A DNA stretch of 64,000 bases from Salinisphaera orenii subsp. orenii MK-B5 (GCF_003788635.1 NZ_AYKH01000043.1:82501-146500), one strand, 5' to 3'; shown: positions 43,694 to 52,840, counted from the first letter of the stretch. Made by a program: numbers and translations. Notes: a model not told the origin generated them from the letters alone.

Positions 43694-46156
43694 ATGCGTG
43701 GAGCAATGTTTCGGTGGTGGCTTATCGGCGGCCTTGTGGCCGCCGGTTCGGCGCTCGCCCCGGCTTCGGCCGCCCCCTCTTATTCCGCCGCCGGGACCGC
43801 CGGCTCGTATAGCGGCTCCTCGAACGCTTCGTCTGCAAGCTCGAACGGCTATGCAGCCAGCTCCGACGGTTATTCGTCAGGTTCCAATGGTGCATCACCA
43901 GGCGCCGGGATGCCCGAAATCACCGGTTATGGGACCGCCGGCGAATACGGCACCAACGCCTCGGATGACGGCGATACGGGCGGCCAGGACGATTCGGATC
44001 AAGACGATTCGAACCAGGACTCGGACGAAGGCGAGAACGGCGACCAGGACGACGAACAGACCCCACCGACGAGCGATACCGACCCCGGTGACGTAGGCGA
44101 CACGGTGGTCTCCGTACGGGCCATTCGCACCGGCCGATCGAGCAGTGGCACCGCACCGCTGACTTTCGGACAAGTCTTCGCGCGGGGCGCCGTGCCCGAA
44201 AACGACTCGGTCCATGCCCGTGTGGGTGACCGTTTGCTGCCGACGCAGGTCGACGCCAAGGCGCGCTGGGACGACGGTTCCCTGCGTCACGCCGTGATCT
44301 CCACCCGGGTGGCGCCTTCGGGCAATGATACCCGCATCGATCTCGCACGGGTCGAGGGCGACGAGGACGCCGCGGGTTCGCCGCTGCGCATCGGCGCCCT
44401 GCTCGCCAGTGATTTCAGCGCCCGGGTCGAGATCAAGGCCCGCGGCACGCGCTATACCGTCGATGCGCGCGATCTGCTCAACGACGTCGCCGCGTCATCG
44501 GGCGGCTGCTCGGACTGGGGCCGTCAGTGCAAGCAGTGGCTGTCCGGGCCCCAGGTCTCGGAATGGATCGTCGGCGGCCCGATCGAGGGCGCCAGCGGCG
44601 AATCACCAAGGCTCGCGGCCTATTTCCACATCCGCGCCTACGCCGACGACAACGGCGAGATCGAGCGGGCCCGTGTCGATACCGTGATCGAGAACAACTG
44701 GGCCTATCCGGACGAGACGCGCAACGCTCAGTACAACGTCACCCTGGAAGTCGGCGACGAGCAGTATCGCAACAACGGCCTCAAGCATTATCGGCAGGCG
44801 CGCTGGCATCGGGTGCTGTGGTGGAACGACGATCCGGGCCTGTACGCCCGAATCGACACCGACTACCTGCAATCCACGGGCGCGATCTCGCAGTACGCCG
44901 ACGTCGAGCCGACGAACGGACTGCTCAACTCCGTGCGCCAGTCCGTGGCGCCGATGAATAACGGCGATCAGACCGACTATATGCCCACCACCGGATCACA
45001 GTCGGCCATCGGCCCGCTGCCGCGCTGGACCTCGGCCTACGCGGTCTCCGGCGATCGGCGCGCGTTCCGTTGGATGCTGGCCAACGACGATGCCATCGGC
45101 AGCTACAGCGTCCATTATCGCGACCGCGAGACCGGCCGTCCGCTGGAGATCACGCGCCACCCCTACGTCACGATCGCCAACCGCAGCTACGCGCAGCGCG
45201 CCGGCTCCAACTACCAGCGTGATCTGCTCCCCGACTGTCAGGGCGACTGCAACAACCCCTACGCTTTCGATATCGCGCACCATCCGTCGATAGGCTATGT
45301 GCCCTACCTCGTCACGGGCGATTTCTACTATCTCGAGGAGATGCAGTTCGTCGCCTCCTACGTGCAGCTCTGGGCGAATCCGAACTATCGGGACTACAAG
45401 AAGGGCACCCTGCGCGGCGCCCAGAGTCAGGTCCGCGGGCAGGCCTGGTCGCTGCGCAGTCTCTCGGACGCAGCGTTCGCGACCCCGGACGACGATCCGC
45501 TGAAGTCCTACTTCACCCAAATCGTCGACCACGTCCTCGACGACTACAACGACACGTTCGTGGACAGCGACCGCAGCCCCTTGCACGTGATCAACAACTA
45601 CGGCGCGGTGATCTACCCGAGCGGTGGTCGAGAGCGCGTCGGCATCGCCCCCTGGCAGGCAGATTTCTTCACCTGGGCGGCCGGGCACGCCGCCGAACAG
45701 CGCATGCCCGGCGCTGAAAAACTGGTCGGCTGGCTGGCCGATTTCCAGATCGGACGCATGACAGGTTGGCAGGACGACCCGACCGAGGGATATTGCTGGC
45801 TCGAGGCCTCCTCCTATTCGTTGCAGATCCGCCCGAATCGCGGCGCGGACGACTACGACAGCCTCGAGGAAGTCTACGCCACCAACTTCCCCGAACTGGT
45901 CGGCACGCGCTGCAACAGTGCCCGGATGCGTCTGCGCATGGCTAATATGGAGGGTACGAGTTACCAGGCGGGCGAGATGGTCGGTTATGCCAACTCCACG
46001 ACCGGCTTCCCTGCCAACATGCAGCCCGGTCTGGCCATGGCCGTCGACAGCGGCCACCCCGACGGCGCCGCCGCATGGCGGATATTCGAGGACCGAAACG
46101 TCAAGCCGGACTACGACAATCTGCCGAACTTCGCGGTCGTCCCCCGCTCGCGCTGA
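43694..46156 (+). CDS. Large secreted protein, possible PcRGLX/YetA-like polysaccharide-active enzyme
   Basis: 820 residues. A signal peptide (MFRWWLIGGLVAAGSALAPASA) precedes a Ser/Gly/Tyr-rich stretch to about 75 and a highly acidic Asp/Gln/Asn linker to about 130. A beta domain follows with LTFGQVFARGAVPENDSVHA and RWDDGSLRHAVISTRV, which resembles the N-terminal RIFT-barrel domain of exo-rhamnogalacturonan-lyase-like (YetA/PcRGLX) proteins. The remaining about 550 residues look alpha/alpha-toroid-like (WMLANDDAIGSYSVHYRDRE, YVPYLVTGDFYYLEEMQF, APWQADFFTWAAGHAAEQRM). Catalytic residues were not identified. There is no PEP-CTERM tail. ATG 43694 or 43706 are both possible. Its position between PEP-CTERM genes suggests a role on extracellular polysaccharide; this is inference. 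Confidence 0.7.
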   Translation: MRGAMFRWWLIGGLVAAGSALAPASAAPSYSAAGTAGSYSGSSNASSASSNGYAASSDGYSSGSNGASPGAGMPEITGYGTAGEYGTNASDDGDTGGQDDSDQDDSNQDSDEGENGDQDDEQTPPTSDTDPGDVGDTVVSVRAIRTGRSSSGTAPLTFGQVFARGAVPENDSVHARVGDRLLPTQVDAKARWDDGSLRHAVISTRVAPSGNDTRIDLARVEGDEDAAGSPLRIGALLASDFSARVEIKARGTRYTVDARDLLNDVAASSGGCSDWGRQCKQWLSGPQVSEWIVGGPIEGASGESPRLAAYFHIRAYADDNGEIERARVDTVIENNWAYPDETRNAQYNVTLEVGDEQYRNNGLKHYRQARWHRVLWWNDDPGLYARIDTDYLQSTGAISQYADVEPTNGLLNSVRQSVAPMNNGDQTDYMPTTGSQSAIGPLPRWTSAYAVSGDRRAFRWMLANDDAIGSYSVHYRDRETGRPLEITRHPYVTIANRSYAQRAGSNYQRDLLPDCQGDCNNPYAFDIAHHPSIGYVPYLVTGDFYYLEEMQFVASYVQLWANPNYRDYKKGTLRGAQSQVRGQAWSLRSLSDAAFATPDDDPLKSYFTQIVDHVLDDYNDTFVDSDRSPLHVINNYGAVIYPSGGRERVGIAPWQADFFTWAAGHAAEQRMPGAEKLVGWLADFQIGRMTGWQDDPTEGYCWLEASSYSLQIRPNRGADDYDSLEEVYATNFPELVGTRCNSARMRLRMANMEGTSYQAGEMVGYANSTTGFPANMQPGLAMAVDSGHPDGAAAWRIFEDRNVKPDYDNLPNFAVVPRSR

Positions 46157-46169
46157 GCCCACCACGACA

Positions 46170-46196
46170 AGGCCCTCCGCTGTGCGCGGAGGGCCT
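46170..46196 (+). terminator. Terminator-like hairpin after the 820-residue protein gene
   Basis: A perfect 11-bp GC-rich stem (46170-46180 with 46186-46196, loop TGTGC) starts 14 bases past the stop. The T run is weak, so it may be a Rho-independent terminator of low strength or a 3' stabilising hairpin. Confidence 0.6.
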
Positions 46197-46970
46197 CCTA
46201 CCTGCCTGCCGATAACGGCGGCCTGCCAGCCATATCCGGCTGCCTTGCATGAGCGTACGGCACGTGCACCGCACCGGGCTCGCGGGCCTCTCCCGGTCAA
46301 CCATCGCGGCTATCGACTACCGTATCGACCGCGGCTCGATGCCTGTGCAAGAACCGGGAATCCGGTCTCGACGTGCCGTGAAGCGCGCCGCGCGTTCAAA
46401 CGCCTGATGCGGTCGCAATGCGAGCCATCGACGCTCTGCGCGCCGTAGTAGGTCATTGATACGCCCAGTGGCTCCCGGCGAGGCGTTTACCGCCCCGCCA
46501 TAGCGTTCCGAGTGCCGCCGTGTCGGCTTCGAAACCGCGCCAACACCGCCGCTGGCCTTCCGGCGCAGAATGGCAAGCCGCAGCGTGTGCCGGCCTGCGC
46601 AGACTCACACGGCATGCCGTAAGGCTACTTACTGCCCGCAGAGGACGACTCGCCGGCCCGGGATCCAGAAGCCGCGATTCCGACCAACCGCTTCGGGCCA
46701 CGCAGTCGGACGGCGGAAATCATCGAGAGAGATCCGGCCGCTATCATCTACTACGCGGGACGGTCGTTGCAGACGCCCCGTGCGAATGGTTCAAGGGACC
46801 GAATTGCAGGAGTGGGCCGTGTCGGCCGTGGGTCACCCCGTAGCAAAGATCTCGCAGGCGCCGTCGCCGTACGAGTGGCGCTTTTCGACGCGCTCGGAGG
46901 GCCGTGGCGGCATGGCCGGCTCTCCAACACGCAACGGCCTGCGCCGCCCAGCACGTCGGAAGCCCGAAAG
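46197..46970. other. Intergenic region without recognised gene
   Basis: About 770 bases between the two terminators. Open frames on both strands (the longest plausible one is 82 codons, 46453-46701 minus) lack ribosome-binding sites, signal peptides or recognisable domains. Composition is less GC-rich than the flanks. I see no repeat or RNA gene. Confidence 0.45.
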
Positions 46971-47007
46971 AAAAACGGCACCGTCCGGAAATCCCGAACG
47001 GTGCCGT
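46971..47007 (-). terminator. Rho-independent terminator of the PEP-CTERM gene
   Basis: On the minus strand a perfect 10-bp stem (46998-47007 with 46975-46984, ACGGCACCGT and its complement) with a 13-base loop is followed by TTTTCTTTC. It starts 68 bases past the stop of the PEP-CTERM gene. Confidence 0.8.
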
Positions 47008-47075
47008 GAAGAGCCGTGGCAGCAGAGTCCGGCTTATATGCCGTACCCGCTAGAACGCCACGTTGCTATCGGCGC

Positions 47076-47801
47076 TCAGAGCGAGCGGCTGCGGCGCAGG
47101 CCGATGCCCGTCAGCAGCAGGGCGAGACCGAAGCCCAGAAGGCCGATTTCACCCGGCTCAGGCACGGCGACCGGCGGCGTGCCGCTGTTGACGATATCGG
47201 CGTTGTTCACCGTGCCGCTGAAGCCACCATTATCCTGGAAGCTCGTCGTTCCGAGGGCGATATTCGTCGACGAGAAGATGAAGGACGTATCCGGATCGAT
47301 GCCGAAGTACGCCAGCAAGTCCTCATGCTTGGTGTCGAGACCGAAGCCACTGACGTTGACCGTGCCCGGGGGCGTGTTCGGATTCAAATTCGACGGTATC
47401 GCCGTCGGCCGGTCCGTGAAGGTACCGGTCAGCAGGATGCCGTTAGCGATCACCGTATTCGAGGAATCCAGCGCAGATCCGGTCAGAACGAACTCCCCAC
47501 CGGCGGCGAACTCATAGTCGGCGGTATCGCTACCTTCAATGGTGTTGGCGCCGGTCGTGAAGTTCAGCAGACACCCGCTGCAGGTCAGTGAACTCTCGTT
47601 CGGGGCTATGCCGCCACTGAAGTCGATGCTGTTGAAACGGATATCGGTTCCCGTGAGCACACCGCCGTCGCCGTCATAGCTAACGGTGCCGCCGCGTATA
47701 CCCGGATCATCGAAGGTCAGCGTCGGAGCAGCCAGGGCCGTACCCCCGGCAGCCGCCAGCGCGACGAGCGCGCTTCCAAGCAGAATATTTTTGACTTTCA
47801 T
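47076..47801 (-). CDS. PEP-CTERM exported protein
   Basis: 241 residues with a signal peptide (NILLGSALVALAAAGGTALA) and a beta-rich Asn/Thr/Ser/Gly body containing one cysteine pair (SLTCSGCLLNF). The C-terminus is a classical exosortase signal: VPEPGEIGLL, a hydrophobic helix (GFGLALLLTGIGL) and RRSRSL. The product should be cleaved at the PEP motif and released or attached with exopolysaccharide. The ATG at 47801 (GGGTGAAAG upstream) is preferred to a GTG at 47810. It has a near-consensus sigma-54 promoter and its own terminator, so it is monocistronic. Confidence 0.9.
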   Translation of the reverse strand: MKVKNILLGSALVALAAAGGTALAAPTLTFDDPGIRGGTVSYDGDGGVLTGTDIRFNSIDFSGGIAPNESSLTCSGCLLNFTTGANTIEGSDTADYEFAAGGEFVLTGSALDSSNTVIANGILLTGTFTDRPTAIPSNLNPNTPPGTVNVSGFGLDTKHEDLLAYFGIDPDTSFIFSSTNIALGTTSFQDNGGFSGTVNNADIVNSGTPPVAVPEPGEIGLLGFGLALLLTGIGLRRSRSL

Positions 47802-47900
47802 GGCTTTCACCCGGTTATCAAGACATAGAAACAGTCAGGTCCTTCTTCCGTTGTGTGTTTGAGACGCGACCTGCACATCTCGGTTCACGCCTGCATCTCA

Positions 47901-47915
47901 GCAACTTGTGTGCCA
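47901..47915 (-). promoter_or_regulatory. Sigma-54 (-24/-12) promoter of the PEP-CTERM gene
   Basis: Minus strand TGGCACACAAGTTGC followed by T matches the TGGCACG-N4-TTGCW consensus at all but one position, with exact GG-N10-GC spacing. Transcription would start about 88 bases before the ATG at 47801. TGTCGGAAAA lies 70 bases upstream. Confidence 0.8.
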
Positions 47916-47985
47916 TGAGCGAAGACCCATGATTTCATAATGTATTTTCAAAAGGCTTGGGCCCAAACGCCACGCCAGTGCATTC

Positions 47986-47995
47986 TTTTCCGACA
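47986..47995 (-). promoter_or_regulatory. Putative enhancer motif (copy A)
   Basis: Minus strand TGTCGGAAAA, continuing GAATGC. It is the partner of the motif at 43399-43408, in the same orientation and with the same 70-base distance to the -24 element. It is a candidate binding site for a sigma-54 activator such as a PrsR-type regulator. The rest of 47802-48360 shows no gene. Confidence 0.5.
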
Positions 47996-48360
47996 CTTTC
48001 CCGGCCCAAGGCTTCGCCGCGACCGCCCCGCGAGCCGGCAGACGCGAAACCGAGCATTCCGCACTTTCGGGAACATCTTGAGCCGCAAGGGGTTGCCGCA
48101 ACGCGGCCTCGCGTCTCGGCGCATCTCGATACAGTGTCGGTTTCTCTTACACCCGATCGCGTGCCGCGGCGATACGCGTCACGGCATGGCCCACGGGCCG
48201 CAGCACGGCGTCGATCTGTCGATGGCAACTGCAGAACGCGCCGGGACGGCGGCCTCGCCGGAGGCAAGCGCCGCCGCCTTGGCGCGCCATACGGTGACTG
48301 CGCCCGCACCCCAGAGCACCGAGACCGGAGCGGATCGCGGCCGGCGGGCGGGCCGGGCGA

Positions 48361-49155
48361 TCAGAGAAGAATCACGACCAGGCAGGTCTTGACGCCCACC
48401 CGCACGACCGCGCAGTAGCGCAGATTGATCGATCGGCCACCGCTCAGGTCCTGCACGTCGACGAGTTCGCCACCCCCGTCATCGACGACTTCGGTCATGC
48501 GCGAGCGCGCGATCCAGTGCATCTCGTAGGCGGGGATTCCGCGCAGACGTTTCCACCAGCGGCGGAATACGCGGCGGCGCAGGTTGTAGGCCCGCCAGCG
48601 CAGACTGCCTGGCTCGATCCGCGGGCCGTTCGGCATCTGGAACACGGCCACGCCGTCCGGCCGGAGCACCCGGAAGAATTCGCGCACATAGTTCGCCGCC
48701 GCCTCCGGCGGAACATGCTGCAGAGTGATGCTGCTGTAGACGAAGTCAAAACTGTCGTCCGCGAACAGGGATAGATCCGCCCGCGCGTTGGCCACGAACC
48801 GAACGCGCTCGCCCCGATCGTTCCACCGGCGCGCGCAGTCGACCATGGATTCGGCGATGTCCACGCCGACGACTTCGTCGAAACGGTCGGCCAGCGCGAA
48901 CGTGAGCCGCCCGACGCCGCAGCCGAAATCCAGAGCCCGCGCCGTCCCCGGGCGCAGCGACAGGCCGTCGACGTAGTCGATGACGTCGTCGACTTCCCGG
49001 CGACCGCGATCGAAGAAGACCTCGGGGTCCCACTGATTGCCGCGACGCCGCTTGGAGGTGAGCACCGCATAGAACGGATCCTCGCGCCCCCAGGTCTCGT
49101 AGGTGGCCTTGACGGGGGCCAGCGTGGCGTCGCGGCGTCGGTCGGTCTCGGGCAT
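48361..49155 (-). CDS. Class I SAM-dependent methyltransferase
   Basis: 264-residue Methyltransf_11-type enzyme. The SAM motifs are ALDFGCGVGRLTFALADRFD near residue 80, VVGVDIAESMVDCARR, and FDFVYSSITLQHVPPEAAANY. Downstream is FFRVLRPDGVAVFQMPNGP. The target is unknown; this subtype is frequent in exopolysaccharide and lipid loci. The ATG at 49155 begins MPETDRRRDATLAPVKATYE; the longer frame to 49401 carries low-complexity residues only. Confidence 0.82.
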   Translation of the reverse strand: MPETDRRRDATLAPVKATYETWGREDPFYAVLTSKRRRGNQWDPEVFFDRGRREVDDVIDYVDGLSLRPGTARALDFGCGVGRLTFALADRFDEVVGVDIAESMVDCARRWNDRGERVRFVANARADLSLFADDSFDFVYSSITLQHVPPEAAANYVREFFRVLRPDGVAVFQMPNGPRIEPGSLRWRAYNLRRRVFRRWWKRLRGIPAYEMHWIARSRMTEVVDDGGGELVDVQDLSGGRSINLRYCAVVRVGVKTCLVVILL

Positions 49156-49532
49156 CGTCTCATCCACTCGAAGGCTGGAAGCACCGGGCACGTCGTGCCG
49201 GGCGACCGCTGCACGGCCATCGCCGGTACACGCGGCGCAGCAGGCGCTGAACAGAGAAAGTGGCGGGGCATCCGTCGGAGGCGACGAGCGCCGAATGCAG
49301 TCGTTACCCGGAAACCCGGTCGCCGGCGGCAAAAGCAAGTCCGCGGCGCAGACAGGACCGGATGACGAAACGCTGACAGGGGACCGGCCGCCGCCACGCA
49401 TCGCCCGCGCGCCGTGGCTTTAGGCACGGGCGCCGGCGGAGTGATCGGGTGCTATGGCGGGGTCAGCATGCCTCAAGGGTACGCAACCGGCCCGGGATTG
49501 CACAGCCGGGCCCGAACGCCTGCGCGTGGTCG
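49156..49532. other. Intergenic region without recognised gene
   Basis: 377 bases between the methyltransferase and the membrane protein gene. One GC-rich hairpin (GGCCCGG...CCGGGCC near 49490-49512) lies just past the membrane protein stop and might terminate it, but no T run follows. Nothing else was recognised. Confidence 0.4.
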
Positions 49533-50156
49533 TCAGTGCCGGCTCGCACCGAACTCCAGCAGCGAGACGAACAACGAGATCACGATCAGGCTGAATAGAA
49601 AGGCGAATCCGCTCTGATACAGGACCAACGCCCAGCCGATCCCGTCGGCCGGCGTGAACGCGGGCGTCAACGAAAACTGGATCGACAGCGACTGGATCAG
49701 CGCATCGCCCGGCGCCAGCCCGGTCGCCGCCTCGCCGAAGCGGCCGGCCTTGGTATGCACGAACGCCATCAGAAACGCCGCCGCGACGTAGTTTTCCAGC
49801 GCCAGCACGATCGTCCGGCCGGTTGCGGCGACCTGCCGGCCCGCGGTGATCTTGCAGCGGCCGAACAGGATCACGCCCAGCTCCTTGTCCAGAATGCCGA
49901 AGACCCGCAGCAGCGCCGGCCAGATCAGCCACGCCGGCAGACTCGCCTGAGCCAGCCACAGGCCGACGCCGAGTACCAGCCAGGCCACGATGTAGAGCTC
50001 GGAAAGCGCGTACCGCGCGGCCCGCAGACCCGCGGTGTCGCGGCCGCCGCGCTGGTTCGCGCTCTCGCCGGCCTCCAGCAGCGCGTCCACCCAGCGATAG
50101 GGCGACAGCCAGAAGCAGAGCACGATGAAACGCTCGACGAGCGCGACGCTGCTCAC
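49533..50156 (-). CDS. Unknown integral membrane protein
   Basis: 207 residues with about four hydrophobic helices: YIVAWLVLGVGLWLAQA near 55-71, PAWLIWPALLRVFGIL, TIVLALENYVAAAFLMAF near 115-132 and a C-terminal SGFAFLFSLIVISLFVSLLE. A loop before the last helix (LSIQFSLTPAFTPADGIGWA) recalls the pore-loop region of small ion channels, but no selectivity filter is visible. I do not recognise the family. The GTG start overlaps the MBL hydrolase stop (GTGA), so the two are coupled. Confidence 0.65.
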   Translation of the reverse strand: MSSVALVERFIVLCFWLSPYRWVDALLEAGESANQRGGRDTAGLRAARYALSELYIVAWLVLGVGLWLAQASLPAWLIWPALLRVFGILDKELGVILFGRCKITAGRQVAATGRTIVLALENYVAAAFLMAFVHTKAGRFGEAATGLAPGDALIQSLSIQFSLTPAFTPADGIGWALVLYQSGFAFLFSLIVISLFVSLLEFGASRH

Positions 50157-50875
50157 GGCTCAGCGCCCAGCGACAATCGGTCGCCGGGGGCGAAAGCCGC
50201 CAGCCCCGCCGGGGCCTGGGCGCGCGTGCCGTAACCGGTGATCCGGACCACCGTGTCGGGATAGGCCGCGATGTAGGCGGCCACCGCGCCGAAGCCGGCG
50301 TGTTCGGCGTTGCCCGTGGCACGGGCATCGAGAATCACCGTGGGCGCCTCGAACAGGCGCGCGTAGTAGGCCGTCGAGAAGGCCGAATCCCCGCCATAGG
50401 CGAGCAGCGGCCGGTCCCCGTCCCACAGCATGAAGCCGCAGCTCGGCTCGCTGTGGCGCGCCCGCAGCAGGGTGATCGTCAGCCCGTCGGCGAGCGTCAC
50501 CGGGCCGTCGGCCGCGACCAGTTCGCAGAAATCCGCCAGCGGCCGGCCGGTGCTGCGCAGTTCGTGCAGCCGATGCCGCTGCAGCCGCTCGACCACCGCC
50601 GGCGCGGCGATCACGCGCGGCCGGCGGCCGGCCGCCGCGGCCAGCGGCAGCACTACCGGCAGCTCGGCGGCGTGGTCACTGTGATTGTGGGTGACCAGGA
50701 TCGTGTCCGGCACCGTGCCCAACCAGTGCCGGCACGCCCGCACCACGCCGAAGCCGACATCCACGAGCAGCACCGGGCGCCCGTCGAACAGCAGCGCGAC
50801 GGCGCTGCTGGGCTCGCCCTCCCAGACCGCGGTCGCCCCGCGCCCGGTTCCCAGACAGCACACGGACAGTTCCAT
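50153..50875 (-). CDS. MBL-fold metallohydrolase
   Basis: 240-residue metallo-beta-lactamase-fold hydrolase. The metal motif is intact in LVTHNHSDHAAELPVVLPLA (HxHxDH near residues 61-66), with further ligands in RARHSEP and AYGGDSAFS. N-terminal LSVCCLGTGRGATAVWEGEP resembles ribonuclease-Z/arylsulfatase-like members. The ATG at 50875 has CGGGGGGAC upstream. Substrate unknown. Coupled to the following membrane protein gene. Confidence 0.85.
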   Translation of the reverse strand: MELSVCCLGTGRGATAVWEGEPSSAVALLFDGRPVLLVDVGFGVVRACRHWLGTVPDTILVTHNHSDHAAELPVVLPLAAAAGRRPRVIAAPAVVERLQRHRLHELRSTGRPLADFCELVAADGPVTLADGLTITLLRARHSEPSCGFMLWDGDRPLLAYGGDSAFSTAYYARLFEAPTVILDARATGNAEHAGFGAVAAYIAAYPDTVVRITGYGTRAQAPAGLAAFAPGDRLSLGAEP

Positions 50876-50994
50876 CGTCCCCCCGAGGATTGCGCGGGCC
50901 ACCCCGCCCGCCGATCAGGATGATAGAAGGTTTGCCGTCCCCGCGCCGGGCGCGCTCGAGCCGGCGGGCCGTCCCGACCGCCCGGATCCCGGGC

Positions 50995-51879
50995 TCATCC
51001 CGCCAGCGCATCCAGGATCGCCTCCGGCACGGCCCGCCGGCCCGCGGCCGTCACCCTGTAGAACGGGATTTCGGGGGTCGGCGGCGCCAGCGCGCGATGC
51101 ACGGTCCCGGGCATCGCCAGATGCGCCAGCCCCGCGGAGAGAAAGGTCACGCCCTCACCCGCGGCCACCCGGGCGACGGCGTTCTGGCGCGGCGAGACCT
51201 CGGCCACGACCCGGGGCGAAAACCCCGCCCTGTCGCAGGCTGCGATCAGCAGATCGTGGAAATGCGGATTCAGTTCGCGCGGAAACAGGATCCAGTCGGC
51301 GTCGGCGAGGGCACTCAGCGCCAGGGGCTCGATCGCCGCCAGCGGGTGGTCGTCGGGCAGCAGTACCCGGACGGGATCCGTATCCAGTGCCAACGCATGC
51401 AGCGCCGGGTCGGGCGGGGCGAACAGGACGAACACCACATCCAGATGCCCTGCCGCCAGCGCCTCGACCAGGGCCCCCGAGGCACCCGCCCGAAGCGATA
51501 TCTCCAGGTCCGGGAACTCGCGTCGGAGTCGACGCATGCCCGCCGGCAGGAACACCGAGGCGGCGGCATCGACATAGCCGATGCGCAGCCGGCCGGCCCC
51601 CCCCGCACCGGCCGCTCGCGTCACCGCGACCGCGTCGCCGAAGCGCGTCAGCAGATCCGTGGCCTTCGGATACAGCACCCGCGCAGCGGGTGTCGGCCGG
51701 ACCCCGCGCGATCCGCGCTCGAACAGGCCGACGCCCAACTGGCGCTCGAGTACCGCAATCCGCTTGGACAAGGCGGGCTGGGCCAGATGCAGCGTTCCGG
51801 CCGCACGGCCGAAGTGGCCGGCCTCGAAGACGGCGACGAATGCCCGCAGATGCGCAAGATCGAATCCGAACGATTCCAT
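50995..51879 (-). CDS. LysR family transcriptional regulator
   Basis: 294 residues. The helix-turn-helix is LRAFVAVFEAGHFGRAAGTL followed by AQPALSKRIAVLERQLG, and the substrate domain begins near 90 (RLRIGYVDAAASVFLPAG). It diverges from a carboxymuconolactone-decarboxylase family gene across 89 bases. A CGAT/ATCG dyad near 51895-51915 in that gap could be its site. It likely regulates the divergent gene. Inducer unknown. Confidence 0.92.
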   Translation of the reverse strand: MESFGFDLAHLRAFVAVFEAGHFGRAAGTLHLAQPALSKRIAVLERQLGVGLFERGSRGVRPTPAARVLYPKATDLLTRFGDAVAVTRAAGAGGAGRLRIGYVDAAASVFLPAGMRRLRREFPDLEISLRAGASGALVEALAAGHLDVVFVLFAPPDPALHALALDTDPVRVLLPDDHPLAAIEPLALSALADADWILFPRELNPHFHDLLIAACDRAGFSPRVVAEVSPRQNAVARVAAGEGVTFLSAGLAHLAMPGTVHRALAPPTPEIPFYRVTAAGRRAVPEAILDALAG

Positions 51880-51968
51880 GAAGGCATCGTAGCGCGATTA
51901 TTCGATATTGGATCGGACACGGGCCCGCGACCAGTATCGCGTTCGTCCCCTGTTCAACCGCGCATCCC

Positions 51969-52415
51969 ATGACGAATCGACACCCCGACAACGACCCCGC
52001 CACAGGCGTGACCGAGACCACACGCCGCGCCCGCGGCACCGCCGCACTCGCGGCCATCACCGGCGCCTCCGGCGCCGCCGTCATCGACTCACTGGCCGAC
52101 ATCGCGCCCGAGCTCGGCGAGTGGATCCTGGATTTCGCCTACGGCGACGTCTTCGCCCGGCCCGGGCTGGACCACGCCACGCGCGAGCTCGCCACGATCG
52201 CCGCCCTCACCGCCAGCGGCCACGCCGCGCCCCAGCTCGAAGTCCACATCGGCGGCGCGCTCAACGTCGGCTGCACACCCCAGGCGATCATCGACATCAT
52301 TCTCCAGATGGCCGTCTACGCGGGCTTTCCCGCGGCGCTGAACGGCGTCGCTGCCGCACGCGAGGTCTTTGCGGAACGCGACCTGCTGCCGCTGACCGGC
52401 GTCGATCACAGCTGA
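51969..52415 (+). CDS. Carboxymuconolactone decarboxylase family protein
   Basis: 148-residue all-helical protein of the CMD fold. Recognisable segments are [39 protein letters not shown] and [19 protein letters not shown]. It has no CxxC pair, so AhpD-like peroxidase activity is unlikely. It may act on a protocatechuate-pathway lactone or another substrate; no other genes of that pathway are nearby. Probably controlled by the divergent LysR. Confidence 0.85.
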   Translation: MTNRHPDNDPATGVTETTRRARGTAALAAITGASGAAVIDSLADIAPELGEWILDFAYGDVFARPGLDHATRELATIAALTASGHAAPQLEVHIGGALNVGCTPQAIIDIILQMAVYAGFPAALNGVAAAREVFAERDLLPLTGVDHS

Positions 52416-52649
52416 CACGAGCGCCCAAGCGGGCGCCGGCCCATGGGCAGGGCCCGCCGAAGCGCGGCCGACACGCCGAACGCCTCGCCGCGAGGCCGGC
52501 GCCGGCCGGCAGTTCATGTGAACAACACGTCCGAGACCGCGAATCGTGCTCTGCAATACGCGCCAGACCTCCGAACAGCCATGGTCGTCGCATCGCCGGC
52601 GGCCCGCCGCTGCGGGACGGGCACGGTTTTGACCCGGGCCCAGGGCTGG

Positions 52650-52840
52650 CGTAGTTTACCGCCCGCTCCAATCCAACTCGCTCGAGCGATACGGGGAACC
52701 CGGTGAGATTCCGGGACTGACGCGCAGCGGTATGGGGGCACGACGATCGCATCACGGCACTGTCCGCACCGGATGGGAAGCCGCGATCGAAGGCCAGGCC
52801 GGTCACGCACCGGCGTACCCCCGAGTCCGAATACCCGGTT
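52650..52840 (+). ncRNA. Cobalamin (B12) riboswitch
   Basis: Upstream of the TonB-dependent receptor. The conserved core is clear: GGGGAACCCGGTGAGATTCC and GGGACTGACGCGCAGCGGTA (52693-52732). CACTG and GGGAAGCCGCGA follow near 52758-52787, then the 3' element GAGTCCGAATACCC (52822-52835). B12 binding normally represses the downstream gene. The leader continues about 150 bases to the ATG at 52990, with a CAGGCGC/GCGCCTG hairpin near 52845-52863 that may take part in switching, and GGAGA before the start. Bases 52416-52649 show nothing else. Confidence 0.92.

Noticed and set aside
44996-46300. 434-codon minus-strand open frame
   Set aside because: Antisense shadow of the 820-residue secreted protein gene; Val/Gly/Arg-rich without signals.
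47935-48309. Short open frames between the PEP-CTERM gene and the methyltransferase
   Set aside because: Arg/Pro-rich translations without start signals; the region is better explained as sigma-54 regulatory DNA plus unassigned sequence.
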